Source of the DNA: Maribacter sp. HTCC2170
GTDB lineage: Bacteria; Bacteroidota; Bacteroidia; Flavobacteriales; Flavobacteriaceae
Assembly (NCBI RefSeq): GCF_000153165.2
Contig: NC_014472.1
Coordinates: 3,096,001-3,160,000 of the forward strand
Length of the DNA: 64,000 nucleotides
Direction of reading: 5' to 3'
The position numbers and the translations under genes were made by a program. Positions 18,061 to 26,792 of this stretch are shown piece by piece. The notes under the pieces are model-generated. The model was given only the letters and a program-made list of their open reading frames with translations, was not told the DNA's origin and made no database searches. Numbering within the stretch: the stretch's first letter is position 1; every line of letters begins with the position of its first letter.

Positions 18061-19068
18061 ATGGAGCAACCTTTGGTCAGTATCCTTATTCCGTTTAAGA
18101 ACACTGAAGAATACTTTTCAGAATGCCTTAGTTCAATTCTTTCCCAACAATATAAGAATTGGGAGGTTTTGGCCATTAATGACTCGTCATCAGATGAAAG
18201 TAAAGAGATAGCTCTCGATTTTTCCAAAAAAGATTCTCGGTTCAAAGTCATAGAAAATTCAGGAACTGGGATTATACACGCATTGCGGACTGGGTATGTG
18301 AGCTGTACCGGTCAACTAATCACCCGAATGGATTCCGACGATATTATGTTACCTGAAAGAATCGAAACTATGGTCAACTCTCTTATGATAAATGGTAAGG
18401 GTCATATTGCCGTTGGCAAAGTAAAATACTTTTCTGAACAAGGAATAAGTAACGGATATGAACGGTACGAAAAATGGCTGAACAAACTCACAAAAAATGG
18501 ATCTAACTACTCAGAGATATACAAAGAATGTGTCATCCCATCCCCTTGCTGGATGGTGTTCAAAGAAGATTTAGACAGTTGTGGTGCATTTGAGTCCGAA
18601 CGCTATCCTGAAGACTATGATCTTACTTTTCGTTTTTATGAAAACAATCTAAAATGTATTCCCTGTGATACAATTCTACACCATTGGAGGGACTATAGTA
18701 CGAGAACTTCGAGAACAAGTGCGCATTACGCCGCCAATTACTTTTTAGATATTAAGCTGCATTATTTCCTGAAATTGGATTATGACCCTAAAAGACCGTT
18801 GGTTGTTTGGGGAGCGGGAAACAAAGGAAAGACAATTGCCAAAAAACTTATTGACAGAAAAATAGATTTTACGTGGATATGTGATAACCCAAACAAAATA
18901 GGCAAAAACATCTATGGTAAAAAACTTTACCATTTTGGAATTCTGAAGGAGATTGAAAACCCACAAAATATCATTACCGTTGCCAATGAAAAAGAGCAGG
19001 CATCGATAAAGGTTTTCTTTGAGTCATTGAACAAACTGCTAATGAAAGATTATTTCTTCTTTTGTTAA
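18061..19068 (+). CDS. Family 2 glycosyltransferase with C-terminal nucleotide-binding-like region
   Basis: A 335-residue protein. Residues 1-215 are a GT-A fold glycosyltransferase family 2 domain: VSILIPFKNTEEYFSECLSSIL at the start, the nucleotide-sugar/metal motif RMDSDDIMLPER near residue 97, and YPEDYDLTFRF near residue 180 for the acceptor-side ED. The C-terminal 90 residues begin with PLVVWGAGNKGKTIAKKL, a glycine-rich Rossmann-type turn also seen fused to other transferases. It is the first gene to the right of the tRNA-flanked segment. Donor and acceptor sugars are unknown. Confidence 0.86.
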   Translation: MEQPLVSILIPFKNTEEYFSECLSSILSQQYKNWEVLAINDSSSDESKEIALDFSKKDSRFKVIENSGTGIIHALRTGYVSCTGQLITRMDSDDIMLPERIETMVNSLMINGKGHIAVGKVKYFSEQGISNGYERYEKWLNKLTKNGSNYSEIYKECVIPSPCWMVFKEDLDSCGAFESERYPEDYDLTFRFYENNLKCIPCDTILHHWRDYSTRTSRTSAHYAANYFLDIKLHYFLKLDYDPKRPLVVWGAGNKGKTIAKKLIDRKIDFTWICDNPNKIGKNIYGKKLYHFGILKEIENPQNIITVANEKEQASIKVFFESLNKLLMKDYFFFC

Positions 19069-19147
19069 GAATCGAGTGCCTTGGAAAAAGATAGTTATTT
19101 TTCAAAAATGATAAGTTAATATGATACTGGCACTTGATACTTTTAAC

Positions 19148-19155
19148 TATATTTG
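19148..19155 (+). promoter_or_regulatory. -7 promoter element of the BatA-like gene
   Basis: TATATTTG matches TAnnTTTG and ends 17 bases before ATG 19173. It lies downstream of the longer possible start at 19134, which argues for the shorter protein. No -33 box at the best spacing. Confidence 0.4.
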
Positions 19156-19172
19156 TCAAATCAAATTCAGGA

Positions 19173-21089
19173 ATGCAGTTTAAATATCCAGAACTCCTTT
19201 GGGCCTTATTTCTACTACTGATTCCTATATTCATTCATCTTTTTCAGCTTAGAAGATTTAAGAAAACCCCTTTCACCAATGTAAAATTGTTGAAAAAAGT
19301 GGTTGCTGAGTCAAGAAAAAGCAATTCATTAAAAAAGTGGCTACTTCTTTTCACTAGATTATTGGTGTTCACATTTGTAATTGTTGCCTTTGCTCAACCT
19401 TTCTTTGCCAAGAAAAATGCAATGCAGCCCAAAGAAACTGTTATCTACTTGGATAATTCTTTTAGCATGCAGGCAAAATCGAAACAAGGAACTTTATTGG
19501 ACAATGCTGTTCAAGAATTGCTTAAAAACGTTCCGTCCGATAAGAGTTTTAGCCTTTTTACCAATACTACGGAATACAGAAATGTGCAGCTTGCGAATAT
19601 TCAAAATGAATTATTAAAATTAAAACCAACTTCTCAACAATTGGATTTTGAAGAAATACAACTAAAAGGGCACACATTTTTTTCAAAAGACGACAGCTCA
19701 ATAAAAAATTTGGTTCTAATTTCAGATTTTCAACAAAGATCCGCTCCCCTTTCGATTAAGAATGAAAATGTCAAAAACCATTTGGTAAAGTTAACTGCCG
19801 ATGAATTGCCCAATATAACGATTGATACATGTTACATTAGTAGAAACGGAACTGAAAATATTGAAATTACTGCCCAACTCTCCGCCTCTTCCAGTATTCA
19901 AGCCACACCAATCTCATTGTACAACAGTGATAAACTGATTGCAAAATCTTCTGCTCTCTTTAAAAACAATAAAGGGGAAATAATATTTACCGTTGGGGCA
20001 AATGAAGTAATAAATGGAAAAATTGAAATTACTGACAATCAGCTGGGTTATGATAATCTCCTCTATTTTAATATAGATGAAAAGGAAAAGCCTCATATAC
20101 TTGTAATCGGAGATTCGTCTTCAGAATATTTAAAAAAGATTTATACAGAAGATGAATTTGTTTTCTCTTTATATTCCCTAAAGAACCTAAATTATAGGAA
20201 CCTTGAGACACAAAATTTGATTGTGTTGAATGAAATAAAAAATATCCCCTCTTCACTAATTGCTAGTTTATCATCCTTTGTGGAAGACGGCGGCAATTTG
20301 GTTATTATTCCATCTATAAATGCCCAAATGGACAATTATAATCAATTGCTCTCCCGCTTGGCAATAGGTTCATTTATTGAACAAACGAACACCATGTCCA
20401 ATATTACCCAAATAGCCTTCTCCCACCCACTCTATGAAAATGTTTTTGAAAAGAACATCAATAATTTCCAATACCCCAAAGTTTCCCAATTCTTTAAACT
20501 AAGATCCAATAGTGCATCGATCCTAAGATTCCAAAATGGGGATCCCTTTCTTGTAGGCACAAATCGCATTTATTTGTTTTCATCTTCATTGGATCTGCAA
20601 AATTCAAATTTTAAGCAATCCCCTCTTATAGTTCCTACATTTTATAAAATGGGAGTCAATAGTTTAAAAAGTACTGAATTGTACCATACTATGAGTAGCC
20701 TAGCTGTGGTGGACATCGTCAAAAAAATGACAAAAGATCATATTCTAAAGGTAACCAAAGAAGATATTGAATTTATTCCACAACAACGAAACCACGCGAA
20801 TAAGGTTTCTCTAACTTTCAATGATAATCCCACAGAAGATGGTATTTACGGCATTTCAGAAAATGGAACATCAATAAGAAACATTAGTTTCAACTATCCA
20901 CGAAAGGAAAGTAATCTTGTTTATGATGATCTGAGTGAGTTACCAACAATAAACAAACAGGATTCAATTACCAACTTATTTCAAGAACTGGAAAACAGTG
21001 ATAGTATATCGGAGCTTTGGAAATGGTTTGTTATTTTAGCAGCACTCTTTATTCTTATTGAAGTGCTCATTATAAAATATTTAAAATGA
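19173..21089 (+). CDS. BatA-domain membrane protein with VWA-like region
   Basis: A 638-residue protein beginning MQFKYPELLWALFLLLIPIFIHLF, the hallmark of the BatA/aerotolerance N-terminal domain, with two membrane helices in the first 85 residues and one at the C-terminus (about 615-635). Residues 95-200 contain VIYLDNSFSM, a von Willebrand factor A-type start with an incomplete DxSxS metal motif (D-N-S-F-S). Bacteroidota homologues are in the Bat gene family, whose exact role in stress tolerance is unsettled. It is followed after 30 bases by the dihydroorotase-like gene, a pairing I associate with Flavobacteriaceae. Confidence 0.84.
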   Translation: MQFKYPELLWALFLLLIPIFIHLFQLRRFKKTPFTNVKLLKKVVAESRKSNSLKKWLLLFTRLLVFTFVIVAFAQPFFAKKNAMQPKETVIYLDNSFSMQAKSKQGTLLDNAVQELLKNVPSDKSFSLFTNTTEYRNVQLANIQNELLKLKPTSQQLDFEEIQLKGHTFFSKDDSSIKNLVLISDFQQRSAPLSIKNENVKNHLVKLTADELPNITIDTCYISRNGTENIEITAQLSASSSIQATPISLYNSDKLIAKSSALFKNNKGEIIFTVGANEVINGKIEITDNQLGYDNLLYFNIDEKEKPHILVIGDSSSEYLKKIYTEDEFVFSLYSLKNLNYRNLETQNLIVLNEIKNIPSSLIASLSSFVEDGGNLVIIPSINAQMDNYNQLLSRLAIGSFIEQTNTMSNITQIAFSHPLYENVFEKNINNFQYPKVSQFFKLRSNSASILRFQNGDPFLVGTNRIYLFSSSLDLQNSNFKQSPLIVPTFYKMGVNSLKSTELYHTMSSLAVVDIVKKMTKDHILKVTKEDIEFIPQQRNHANKVSLTFNDNPTEDGIYGISENGTSIRNISFNYPRKESNLVYDDLSELPTINKQDSITNLFQELENSDSISELWKWFVILAALFILIEVLIIKYLK

Positions 21090-21119
21090 TCTATATAATC
21101 AATAGATAAACAAGCGGAA

Positions 21120-22376
21120 ATGAACATACTTTTAAAATCTGCAAGAATAGTAAACGAGCAGAGTCAAGATTTGCACTTAAAAAAAAGAGATATCCTTATC
21201 AAAAATGGGATAATTGAAAAAATAGCATCAAAAATAGATCCGTCTAGAACGACGAAAGTGGTAAATCTGAAAAATTTACATGTTTCTTTAGGTTGGTTTG
21301 ATAGCAGTGTGAGCTTCGGGGAACCAGGTTTCGAAGAAAGGGAAACGATAACAAACGGACTTAATGTCGCTGCAAAAAGCGGTTTTACCGACATTGTGTT
21401 AAACCCTAATACAAATCCAGTTCCTGATAGTAGTTCTGATATAGTCTTTATTAAGAATGCAGCAGAATCGTCAGCAACAAGTCTTTACCCTATAGGGAGT
21501 TTAACAATGAAATCACGAGGGATAGACTTGGCCGAACTGTATGACATGGGTAATGTAGGTGCGGTTGGATACTCTGATTTTAAATCACCGATTACAAACT
21601 CCAATCTTTTGAAAATTGCATTGCAATATGTTCAGAATTTTGACGGATTAGTCTATTCACAACCTTTAGACACTAAAATAGCGGGTAAAGGAATGGTCAA
21701 TGAAGGACCAGTTTCAACAAAGTTGGGCTTAAAGGGAATCCCTGCTTTGGGCGAAGAACTTCAAATTGCACGAGACCTGTTTATATTGCAATATACTGGG
21801 GGTAAATTGCACATACCAACCATTTCTACGGCCAACGCTGTAAAACTTATTGCAGATGCCAAGAAAAAAGGATTGGATGTCAGCTGTAGTGTTGCTGTTC
21901 ATAATTTAGTGTTTACAGACGAAGTATTGGAAGAATTTGATACTGCATACAAAGTAATGCCACCATTACGTTCAAAGAAAGACTCCAAAGCGCTGATTAA
22001 AGGACTTAAAGACGGGGTGGTTGATTTTGTTACATCGGACCATACACCGCTAAATGTAGAGTTGAAAAGAGTTGAATTTGACAATGCAGCCTATGGAGCA
22101 ATTGGATTAGAAAGTGCTTTTGGCTTGCTGAACAAGACATTTGGTGCCGAGATATGTGTAGGGTTGTTGACCAAAGGTAGGGAGCGCTATGATATTGAGG
22201 AGAATAAACTTTCTGAAGGACACAGAGCATGTCTGACCCTATTTGATCCAGATGAAGAGTACAACTTTGAAAAAAACAATATCATTTCAACCTCAAAAAA
22301 CAGTATGGCCGTAGGTCAAACTCTTAAAGGAAAAGTTTATGGTATTGTAAACAAGAATCAATTGATACTAGCATAG
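21120..22376 (+). CDS. Dihydroorotase-like amidohydrolase lacking metal-binding histidines
   Basis: A 418-residue protein with the overall plan of type I dihydroorotase (pyrimidine synthesis: carbamoyl aspartate to dihydroorotate). The motif normally DxHxHLREPG reads WFDSSVSFGEPGFEE: both metal-binding histidines are serines (63 and 65) and the substrate arginine is glycine. The mid-protein histidine motif is LHIPTIST instead of HxxHVST; the late SDHTP segment keeps its aspartate. It should not bind the normal zinc pair. Non-catalytic dihydroorotase partners (PyrC') are known that support aspartate transcarbamoylase, which is a plausible role. It is cotranscribed with the BatA-like gene. Confidence 0.84.
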   Translation: MNILLKSARIVNEQSQDLHLKKRDILIKNGIIEKIASKIDPSRTTKVVNLKNLHVSLGWFDSSVSFGEPGFEERETITNGLNVAAKSGFTDIVLNPNTNPVPDSSSDIVFIKNAAESSATSLYPIGSLTMKSRGIDLAELYDMGNVGAVGYSDFKSPITNSNLLKIALQYVQNFDGLVYSQPLDTKIAGKGMVNEGPVSTKLGLKGIPALGEELQIARDLFILQYTGGKLHIPTISTANAVKLIADAKKKGLDVSCSVAVHNLVFTDEVLEEFDTAYKVMPPLRSKKDSKALIKGLKDGVVDFVTSDHTPLNVELKRVEFDNAAYGAIGLESAFGLLNKTFGAEICVGLLTKGRERYDIEENKLSEGHRACLTLFDPDEEYNFEKNNIISTSKNSMAVGQTLKGKVYGIVNKNQLILA

Positions 22377-22417
22377 GCTTTTAATCAAATCATTCCGCTA
22401 AATTTCACACCATTTTT

Positions 22418-22741
22418 ATGGACACTAAAAAAGAAGGAAAAACAACAGCTATAATAGCATATCTTACGATTATTGGGTCTTTGATAGCGATTACCATGAA
22501 TATGGAGCCTAAAAATGAATTTGCCCGTTTTCACACAAGACAAGCTTTTGGTCTACATCTCATGTTTCATGGGTTTGCGCTATTTTCAAGTGTATGGTTC
22601 AATGAATTTGCGTTATACGGTCTTTATCTTTGTTATTTTATTCTCTGGATTTATGGTTTTCTTGGAGCTTTAAGTGATAAGAAACAAATGGTTCCTGCAA
22701 TAGGTCCATATTTTCAAAAATGGTTTACTTTTATTTCATAA
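22418..22741 (+). CDS. Small DUF4870/Tic20-like membrane protein
   Basis: A 107-residue protein with three hydrophobic segments (about 12-28, 46-62, 65-85). KNEFARFHTRQAFGLHL near residue 35 resembles the conserved F-x-(R/K)-x-H-x-x-Q-A motif of DUF4870-type membrane proteins. The esterase gene follows after one base, so the two are likely cotranscribed. Function is unknown. Confidence 0.72.
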   Translation: MDTKKEGKTTAIIAYLTIIGSLIAITMNMEPKNEFARFHTRQAFGLHLMFHGFALFSSVWFNEFALYGLYLCYFILWIYGFLGALSDKKQMVPAIGPYFQKWFTFIS

Positions 22742-22742
22742 T

Positions 22743-23402
22743 ATGACAACTGCCCCGCTCTCACTTACTCATTTAATTAGACCATCATCTCTAAAAACTG
22801 GAAAACCTCCCGTTATATTCATGTTTCATGGATACGGTAGCAATGAAGAAGACCTTTTTTCATTTGCTCCGGAACTGCAAGCTGAGTTTTGCATAATTTC
22901 CGTACGTGCACCCTACCCAATGGAACCTTTTGGCAATGCCTGGTACGCCATAAATTTTGATGCTGAAAAAGGAAAATGGAGTGACGATAATCAGGCCATT
23001 GATTCCCGTGAAAAAATCGTTTCATTTATTGAGGAGGCCTGTACCACTTATTCGTTGGATACTGCCCGAATAACCTTATTGGGCTTTAGCCAAGGCACAA
23101 TATTAAGCTATGCCGTAGCACTTTCATATCCGGAAAAAATAAAGAATGTTGTTGCCCTAAGTGGATACATAAACGAAAAAATAATTTCAGAAAAATCGGA
23201 AGAAAAAGACCACTCAAATTTAAAGATATATGCCTCTCACGGGCAAGTGGACCAAGTAATTCCTCCAGAATGGGCACAAAAGATACCCGGTCAATTAAAA
23301 AACTTAGGGGTTGACTATATATATGAAGAGTTCCCAGTAGGTCACGGTGTAGCTCCTCAAAACTTTTACTCTTTTAAAAAATGGTTGGAAGATAAAATCT
23401 AA
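22743..23402 (+). CDS. Alpha/beta hydrolase of the carboxylesterase/phospholipase family
   Basis: A 219-residue serine hydrolase without a signal peptide. The oxyanion loop is FMFHGYGSNEEDL, the nucleophile elbow is GFSQG (Ser near residue 119), the acid is the Asp in HGQVDQVIPPEWA, and the catalytic His is in FPVGHGVAP. This order is that of the short carboxylesterases (YpfH/Est family). Substrates are probably short acyl esters or lysophospholipids. The stop overlaps the stop of the next, convergent gene by four bases. Confidence 0.88.
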   Translation: MTTAPLSLTHLIRPSSLKTGKPPVIFMFHGYGSNEEDLFSFAPELQAEFCIISVRAPYPMEPFGNAWYAINFDAEKGKWSDDNQAIDSREKIVSFIEEACTTYSLDTARITLLGFSQGTILSYAVALSYPEKIKNVVALSGYINEKIISEKSEEKDHSNLKIYASHGQVDQVIPPEWAQKIPGQLKNLGVDYIYEEFPVGHGVAPQNFYSFKKWLEDKI

Positions 23403-23893
23403 TTGCTTCTTGTGTATAAAAGATGGTCCGCCAACGTAAAGTCAACACCCATATCATCTTTTAATTCATATTTAATCAAAAGCTCACCCCAGAATTTACC
23501 ATCGGAAAAATCGGCCACTATCCATTTATGATTTAGGATTTTAATTTTGTTCAACTTAAAATCACTCTCCATACCCTCATAAGGTATCAAAGGGTTATCC
23601 CCTTTGGATTCATTGGTTTCCAATAACTTATCGGCAATATAACGACTTGGGTTTTCCAATTCAAGATGATCATAATAGGCCAGGGCATCATCATTGTTTT
23701 CTAACGAAAAGTATTGCATGTCCAACACCTTTAGTTGTGAATTTTGAAGAGAATCTTTCAGATCGACAACACTTGATTTTAAGCTTTGGATTTTTAATTC
23801 TTTGTCTTTTTGCATTTTCCCATTGCTTACTACCATAAACAAACAAATAAGGGCAGTAAACACGAATAGGTATAAAAATATTTTACTTTTCAT
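23399..23893 (-). CDS. Uncharacterised membrane-anchored protein
   Basis: A 164-residue protein with one N-terminal membrane helix (residues 4-22), a short heptad-rich stretch (about 30-60; KELKIQSLKSSVVDLKDSL) and a soluble C-terminal domain with KWIVADFSDGKFWGELLIKYEL. I do not recognise the family; homologues in Flavobacteriaceae are likely. It follows the metallo-hydrolase gene after nine bases on the same strand and is probably cotranscribed with it. Confidence 0.72.
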   Translation of the reverse strand: MKSKIFLYLFVFTALICLFMVVSNGKMQKDKELKIQSLKSSVVDLKDSLQNSQLKVLDMQYFSLENNDDALAYYDHLELENPSRYIADKLLETNESKGDNPLIPYEGMESDFKLNKIKILNHKWIVADFSDGKFWGELLIKYELKDDMGVDFTLADHLLYTRSN

Positions 23894-23902
23894 TGTAAGG
23901 TT

Positions 23903-24667
23903 TTATAAACTTAATTGAAGGTTGTCGTAGGCCAAATGTACATTATTTGGTAATTCTTTTTCTACCTCTTCATGAAATCCCAATAAGTGGCTAATGTGCG
24001 ATAAATAAGCTTTCTTGGGGTTTACTTTTTCGATGAATTCCAAAGCCTCTTTTAGATTAAAATGAGAATGGTGCGGCTTTTTTCTCAAAGCGTTGACTAC
24101 TAAAATATTAGAACCCTTTATTTTTTCAATTTCTTCATCATCGACTGTCTTTACATCTGTCAAATAGGTGAAACCATTAATTCGAAAACCAAAAACCTGC
24201 AATCTATTGTGGTGTGCATTAATGGGAACTACCATTTGACCTCCTAACACAAACGGTATATTATTCTGAATGATATTTACCTCTACGGCCGGTGCTCCAG
24301 GATAACGGTCTTCATTGGCAAAAATGTAATCAAAACGTGTCTTTAAAGATTCGGCGACCCTTTCGTGGGCGTAAATTGGTATATCTCCTTGTCTGAAGAA
24401 AAATGGTCGAATATCATCTATGCCCGCAGTGTGGTCGGCGTGTTCATGGGTGAAAAGAATACCATCAAGTTTAGACACGTTAGTAGTCAGCATTTGCTGC
24501 CGAAAATCAGGTCCACAATCAATTACATAATTGTAATCATCCCATGACAAAAGTACAGAAACCCTTAGTCGTTTATCTCTAGGATCCTCACTAAGGCAAA
24601 CTGGGTGATCGCTCCCAATTACGGGGATTCCCTGCGATGTTCCCGTACCTAAAAAAGTAATATTCAA
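23903..24667 (-). CDS. Metallo-beta-lactamase-fold hydrolase, PhnP-like
   Basis: A 254-residue hydrolase starting NITFLGTGTSQGIPV. The metal motif THEHADHTAGIDDIRPF (H-x-H-x-D-H) near residue 75, a second-site His/Asp further on (INAHHNRL, TYLTDVKTV) and the C-terminal AYLSHISHLLGFH match the PhnP phosphodiesterase branch of the superfamily. There are Cys residues near the start (HPVCLSEDPRDKR) where PhnP-type enzymes often carry a structural zinc site. There is no phosphonate operon nearby, so the substrate is open. Confidence 0.86.
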   Translation of the reverse strand: MNITFLGTGTSQGIPVIGSDHPVCLSEDPRDKRLRVSVLLSWDDYNYVIDCGPDFRQQMLTTNVSKLDGILFTHEHADHTAGIDDIRPFFFRQGDIPIYAHERVAESLKTRFDYIFANEDRYPGAPAVEVNIIQNNIPFVLGGQMVVPINAHHNRLQVFGFRINGFTYLTDVKTVDDEEIEKIKGSNILVVNALRKKPHHSHFNLKEALEFIEKVNPKKAYLSHISHLLGFHEEVEKELPNNVHLAYDNLQLSL

Positions 24668-24755
24668 CCCCTTGTCTATTTATTTCAAATTTATAACTAT
24701 TTTATTTAATAGATTACCCAATCTTATTAACTTTGCCTTAAACAAAAACCATTTT

Positions 24756-26216
24756 ATGTCTTCAGTTCTAAAAAGGGACACCGCATTTGAGAACATTCCT
24801 TCAATCAAGGCCAAAACCCTGAGAATAAACCTAAACCCCGACATTTACGGAACTTTTGCGGAAATTGGTGCAGGTCAAGAGACCGTAAGACATTTTTTTA
24901 GATCAGGTGGTGCTTCTGGAACTATTGCAAAGGCCATGAGTGCGTACGATAAGGAATTTAGTGATGCCATATATGGCGTTGAAGCAGATGGCCGTTATGT
25001 GACCCAACCTAGACTTAAAACTATGCTATCCCATGAAATGAGACTTATGGAGGAGCGAATTTCTAGGGACAAACATCCTGAAAGGCTTTATTTTTCGTAT
25101 GCAAATACGGTTGCAACAATAGACTTTTCAAAAAGATATAAAGGACATGGATGGATAGGTATTAGATTTCAGTTAGAGCCAACACAGAAAGAGTTCGACG
25201 AAATAATACTCCACGTTCGTTTTAAGCAGAATGAAGCGCGATTACAGCAAGAAACTCTTGGAATATTAGGAGTTAACTTAATATATGGGGCGTTCTACAA
25301 ATACCACAAGCCTAGAAAGCTTTTAAAATACTTGTATGACCATATTGATAGAGATACTATTGAACTGGACATGGTCAATTTTTCTGGACCAAATTTTAAA
25401 GGTGTTGATAATAGGCTGATGAGTTTACAATTGATCAGGAACGGCATGACCGATGCCGTTATGTTTGGACCTGACGGAAATAACCTTCTACCAGCTGCCA
25501 AGCTTTATAAAAAGAATATAATGGCACTTCGTGGAAGTTTTAGACCGGTCACGAAGGTAAATATGGATATGCTTGAAAAATCGTATGATATTTTTATACG
25601 AGATCAGGCTGTTGATGAAGAAAAGACTATTGTAATTTTTGAAATTACACTTTCAAACCTAAAAGCATCAGGTGAAATTGATGAACGTGATTTTATGGAC
25701 AGGGCGGAATTACTCTGCTCTATGGGCCATACGGTTATGATATCCAATTTCCAAGAATATTACAAACTCGTTGAATACTTTAATAATTACACCAAGGCCA
25801 AAATAGGTTTGACCATGGGCGTGAATAACTTGGTCGATATATTTGATGAAAAGTACTATCGTCATTTGAGCGGTGGTATTCTTGAAGCTTTTGGTAAACT
25901 CTTCTTTAAAGAACTTCAAGTGTACTTGTACCCTATGAAAAATGCCGAAACTGGTCAAATAATGACAAGTAACAATGTTAAGGTTCATCCGAGAATGAAA
26001 GAGTTGTACAAGTTCTTTAAATACAATGGCAAGGTGATGGACATTATTGACTACGACCCTGAAATCATGCATATTTTCTCACGTGACGTATTCAAAAAAA
26101 TTGTAAATCACGAAGAAGGTTGGGAAGATGCCCTACCTGAAGGAATTGCAGAAATCATAAAAGAAAAAAATCTTTTCGCCCCCAATCCCCAAAAAAAGGA
26201 TAAGATTAAAGCGTAA
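24756..26216 (+). CDS. Conserved protein of unknown function, 486 residues
   Basis: I do not recognise the family with certainty. The protein is soluble, has no signal peptide, and is rich in conserved-looking blocks (RINLNPDIYGTFAEIGAGQE, FFRSGGASGTIAKAMSAYDK, SGPNFKGVDNRLMSLQLIR, MFGPDGNNLLPAAKLYKKN). The glycine-rich GTFAEIGAGQETVRHFF looks like a nucleotide- or cofactor-binding turn, but this is not a family assignment. I start it at ATG 24756 (MSSVLKRD), because the longer frame from 24672 begins with an unlikely hydrophobic extension. It is divergent from the PhnP-like gene and ends at a strong terminator. Confidence 0.8.
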   Translation: MSSVLKRDTAFENIPSIKAKTLRINLNPDIYGTFAEIGAGQETVRHFFRSGGASGTIAKAMSAYDKEFSDAIYGVEADGRYVTQPRLKTMLSHEMRLMEERISRDKHPERLYFSYANTVATIDFSKRYKGHGWIGIRFQLEPTQKEFDEIILHVRFKQNEARLQQETLGILGVNLIYGAFYKYHKPRKLLKYLYDHIDRDTIELDMVNFSGPNFKGVDNRLMSLQLIRNGMTDAVMFGPDGNNLLPAAKLYKKNIMALRGSFRPVTKVNMDMLEKSYDIFIRDQAVDEEKTIVIFEITLSNLKASGEIDERDFMDRAELLCSMGHTVMISNFQEYYKLVEYFNNYTKAKIGLTMGVNNLVDIFDEKYYRHLSGGILEAFGKLFFKELQVYLYPMKNAETGQIMTSNNVKVHPRMKELYKFFKYNGKVMDIIDYDPEIMHIFSRDVFKKIVNHEEGWEDALPEGIAEIIKEKNLFAPNPQKKDKIKA

Positions 26217-26229
26217 CGATTTAGATAAT

Positions 26230-26269
26230 AAAAAAGCGTCCAGATAATGATTTGTCTGGACGCTTTTTT
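26230..26269. terminator. Bidirectional terminator
   Basis: A 15-base perfect stem (26230-26244 and 26255-26269), GC core GCGTCCAGA/TCTGGACGC with A and T flanks, between the convergent unknown-protein gene and bcp. Confidence 0.9.
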
Positions 26270-26285
26270 TGTGTAAAATTATTTA

Positions 26286-26738
26286 CTAGTCCAGTAATTG
26301 GGCAGCATGGTCTTTAGTCTTTACCTTGTCTATGACCTTTATTACAATACCTTCCTCATTCATAACAAAGGATTTTCTGTGAATGCCATCATATTCTCTG
26401 CCCATAAACTTTTTACGTCCCCAAACGCCGAAAATGTTCAATACAGTATGATCTTCATCTGCCAATAATGGAAAAGGGAAATTGTACTTGTTCCTAAAAT
26501 TAGTCTGCCTTTTTTCAGAATCGGCGCTTACACCCAGTAGTTCAAAACCTTGGGCCTGAAGTTCTCCGTAATTATCCCTCAGGTTACAAGCTTCAACTGT
26601 GCACCCTGGCGTACTAGCTTTTGGATAGAAGAAAACAATTAATTTTTTTCCTTTGAAATCTGAAAATTTTACTTCATTCCCATCTTGATCCTTTGAAATA
26701 AATTCAGGAACCTTGTCCCCCACTTTTAATGTATTCAT
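26286..26738 (-). CDS. bcp: Peroxiredoxin BCP/PrxQ
   Basis: A 150-residue thioredoxin-dependent peroxiredoxin. The active-site segment FFYPKASTPGCTVEACNLRD has peroxidatic Cys46 and resolving Cys51, the five-residue spacing of the PrxQ/BCP class. It removes hydrogen and organic peroxides in the cytoplasm (no signal peptide). It is convergent with the upstream unknown gene and divergent from the endonuclease III gene. Confidence 0.94.
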   Translation of the reverse strand: MNTLKVGDKVPEFISKDQDGNEVKFSDFKGKKLIVFFYPKASTPGCTVEACNLRDNYGELQAQGFELLGVSADSEKRQTNFRNKYNFPFPLLADEDHTVLNIFGVWGRKKFMGREYDGIHRKSFVMNEEGIVIKVIDKVKTKDHAAQLLD

Positions 26739-26792
26739 TGTCTTTTTTTGTATAAATTAGCAAGCCTTTGTTAATAGCAAAATTAGGTTAAT

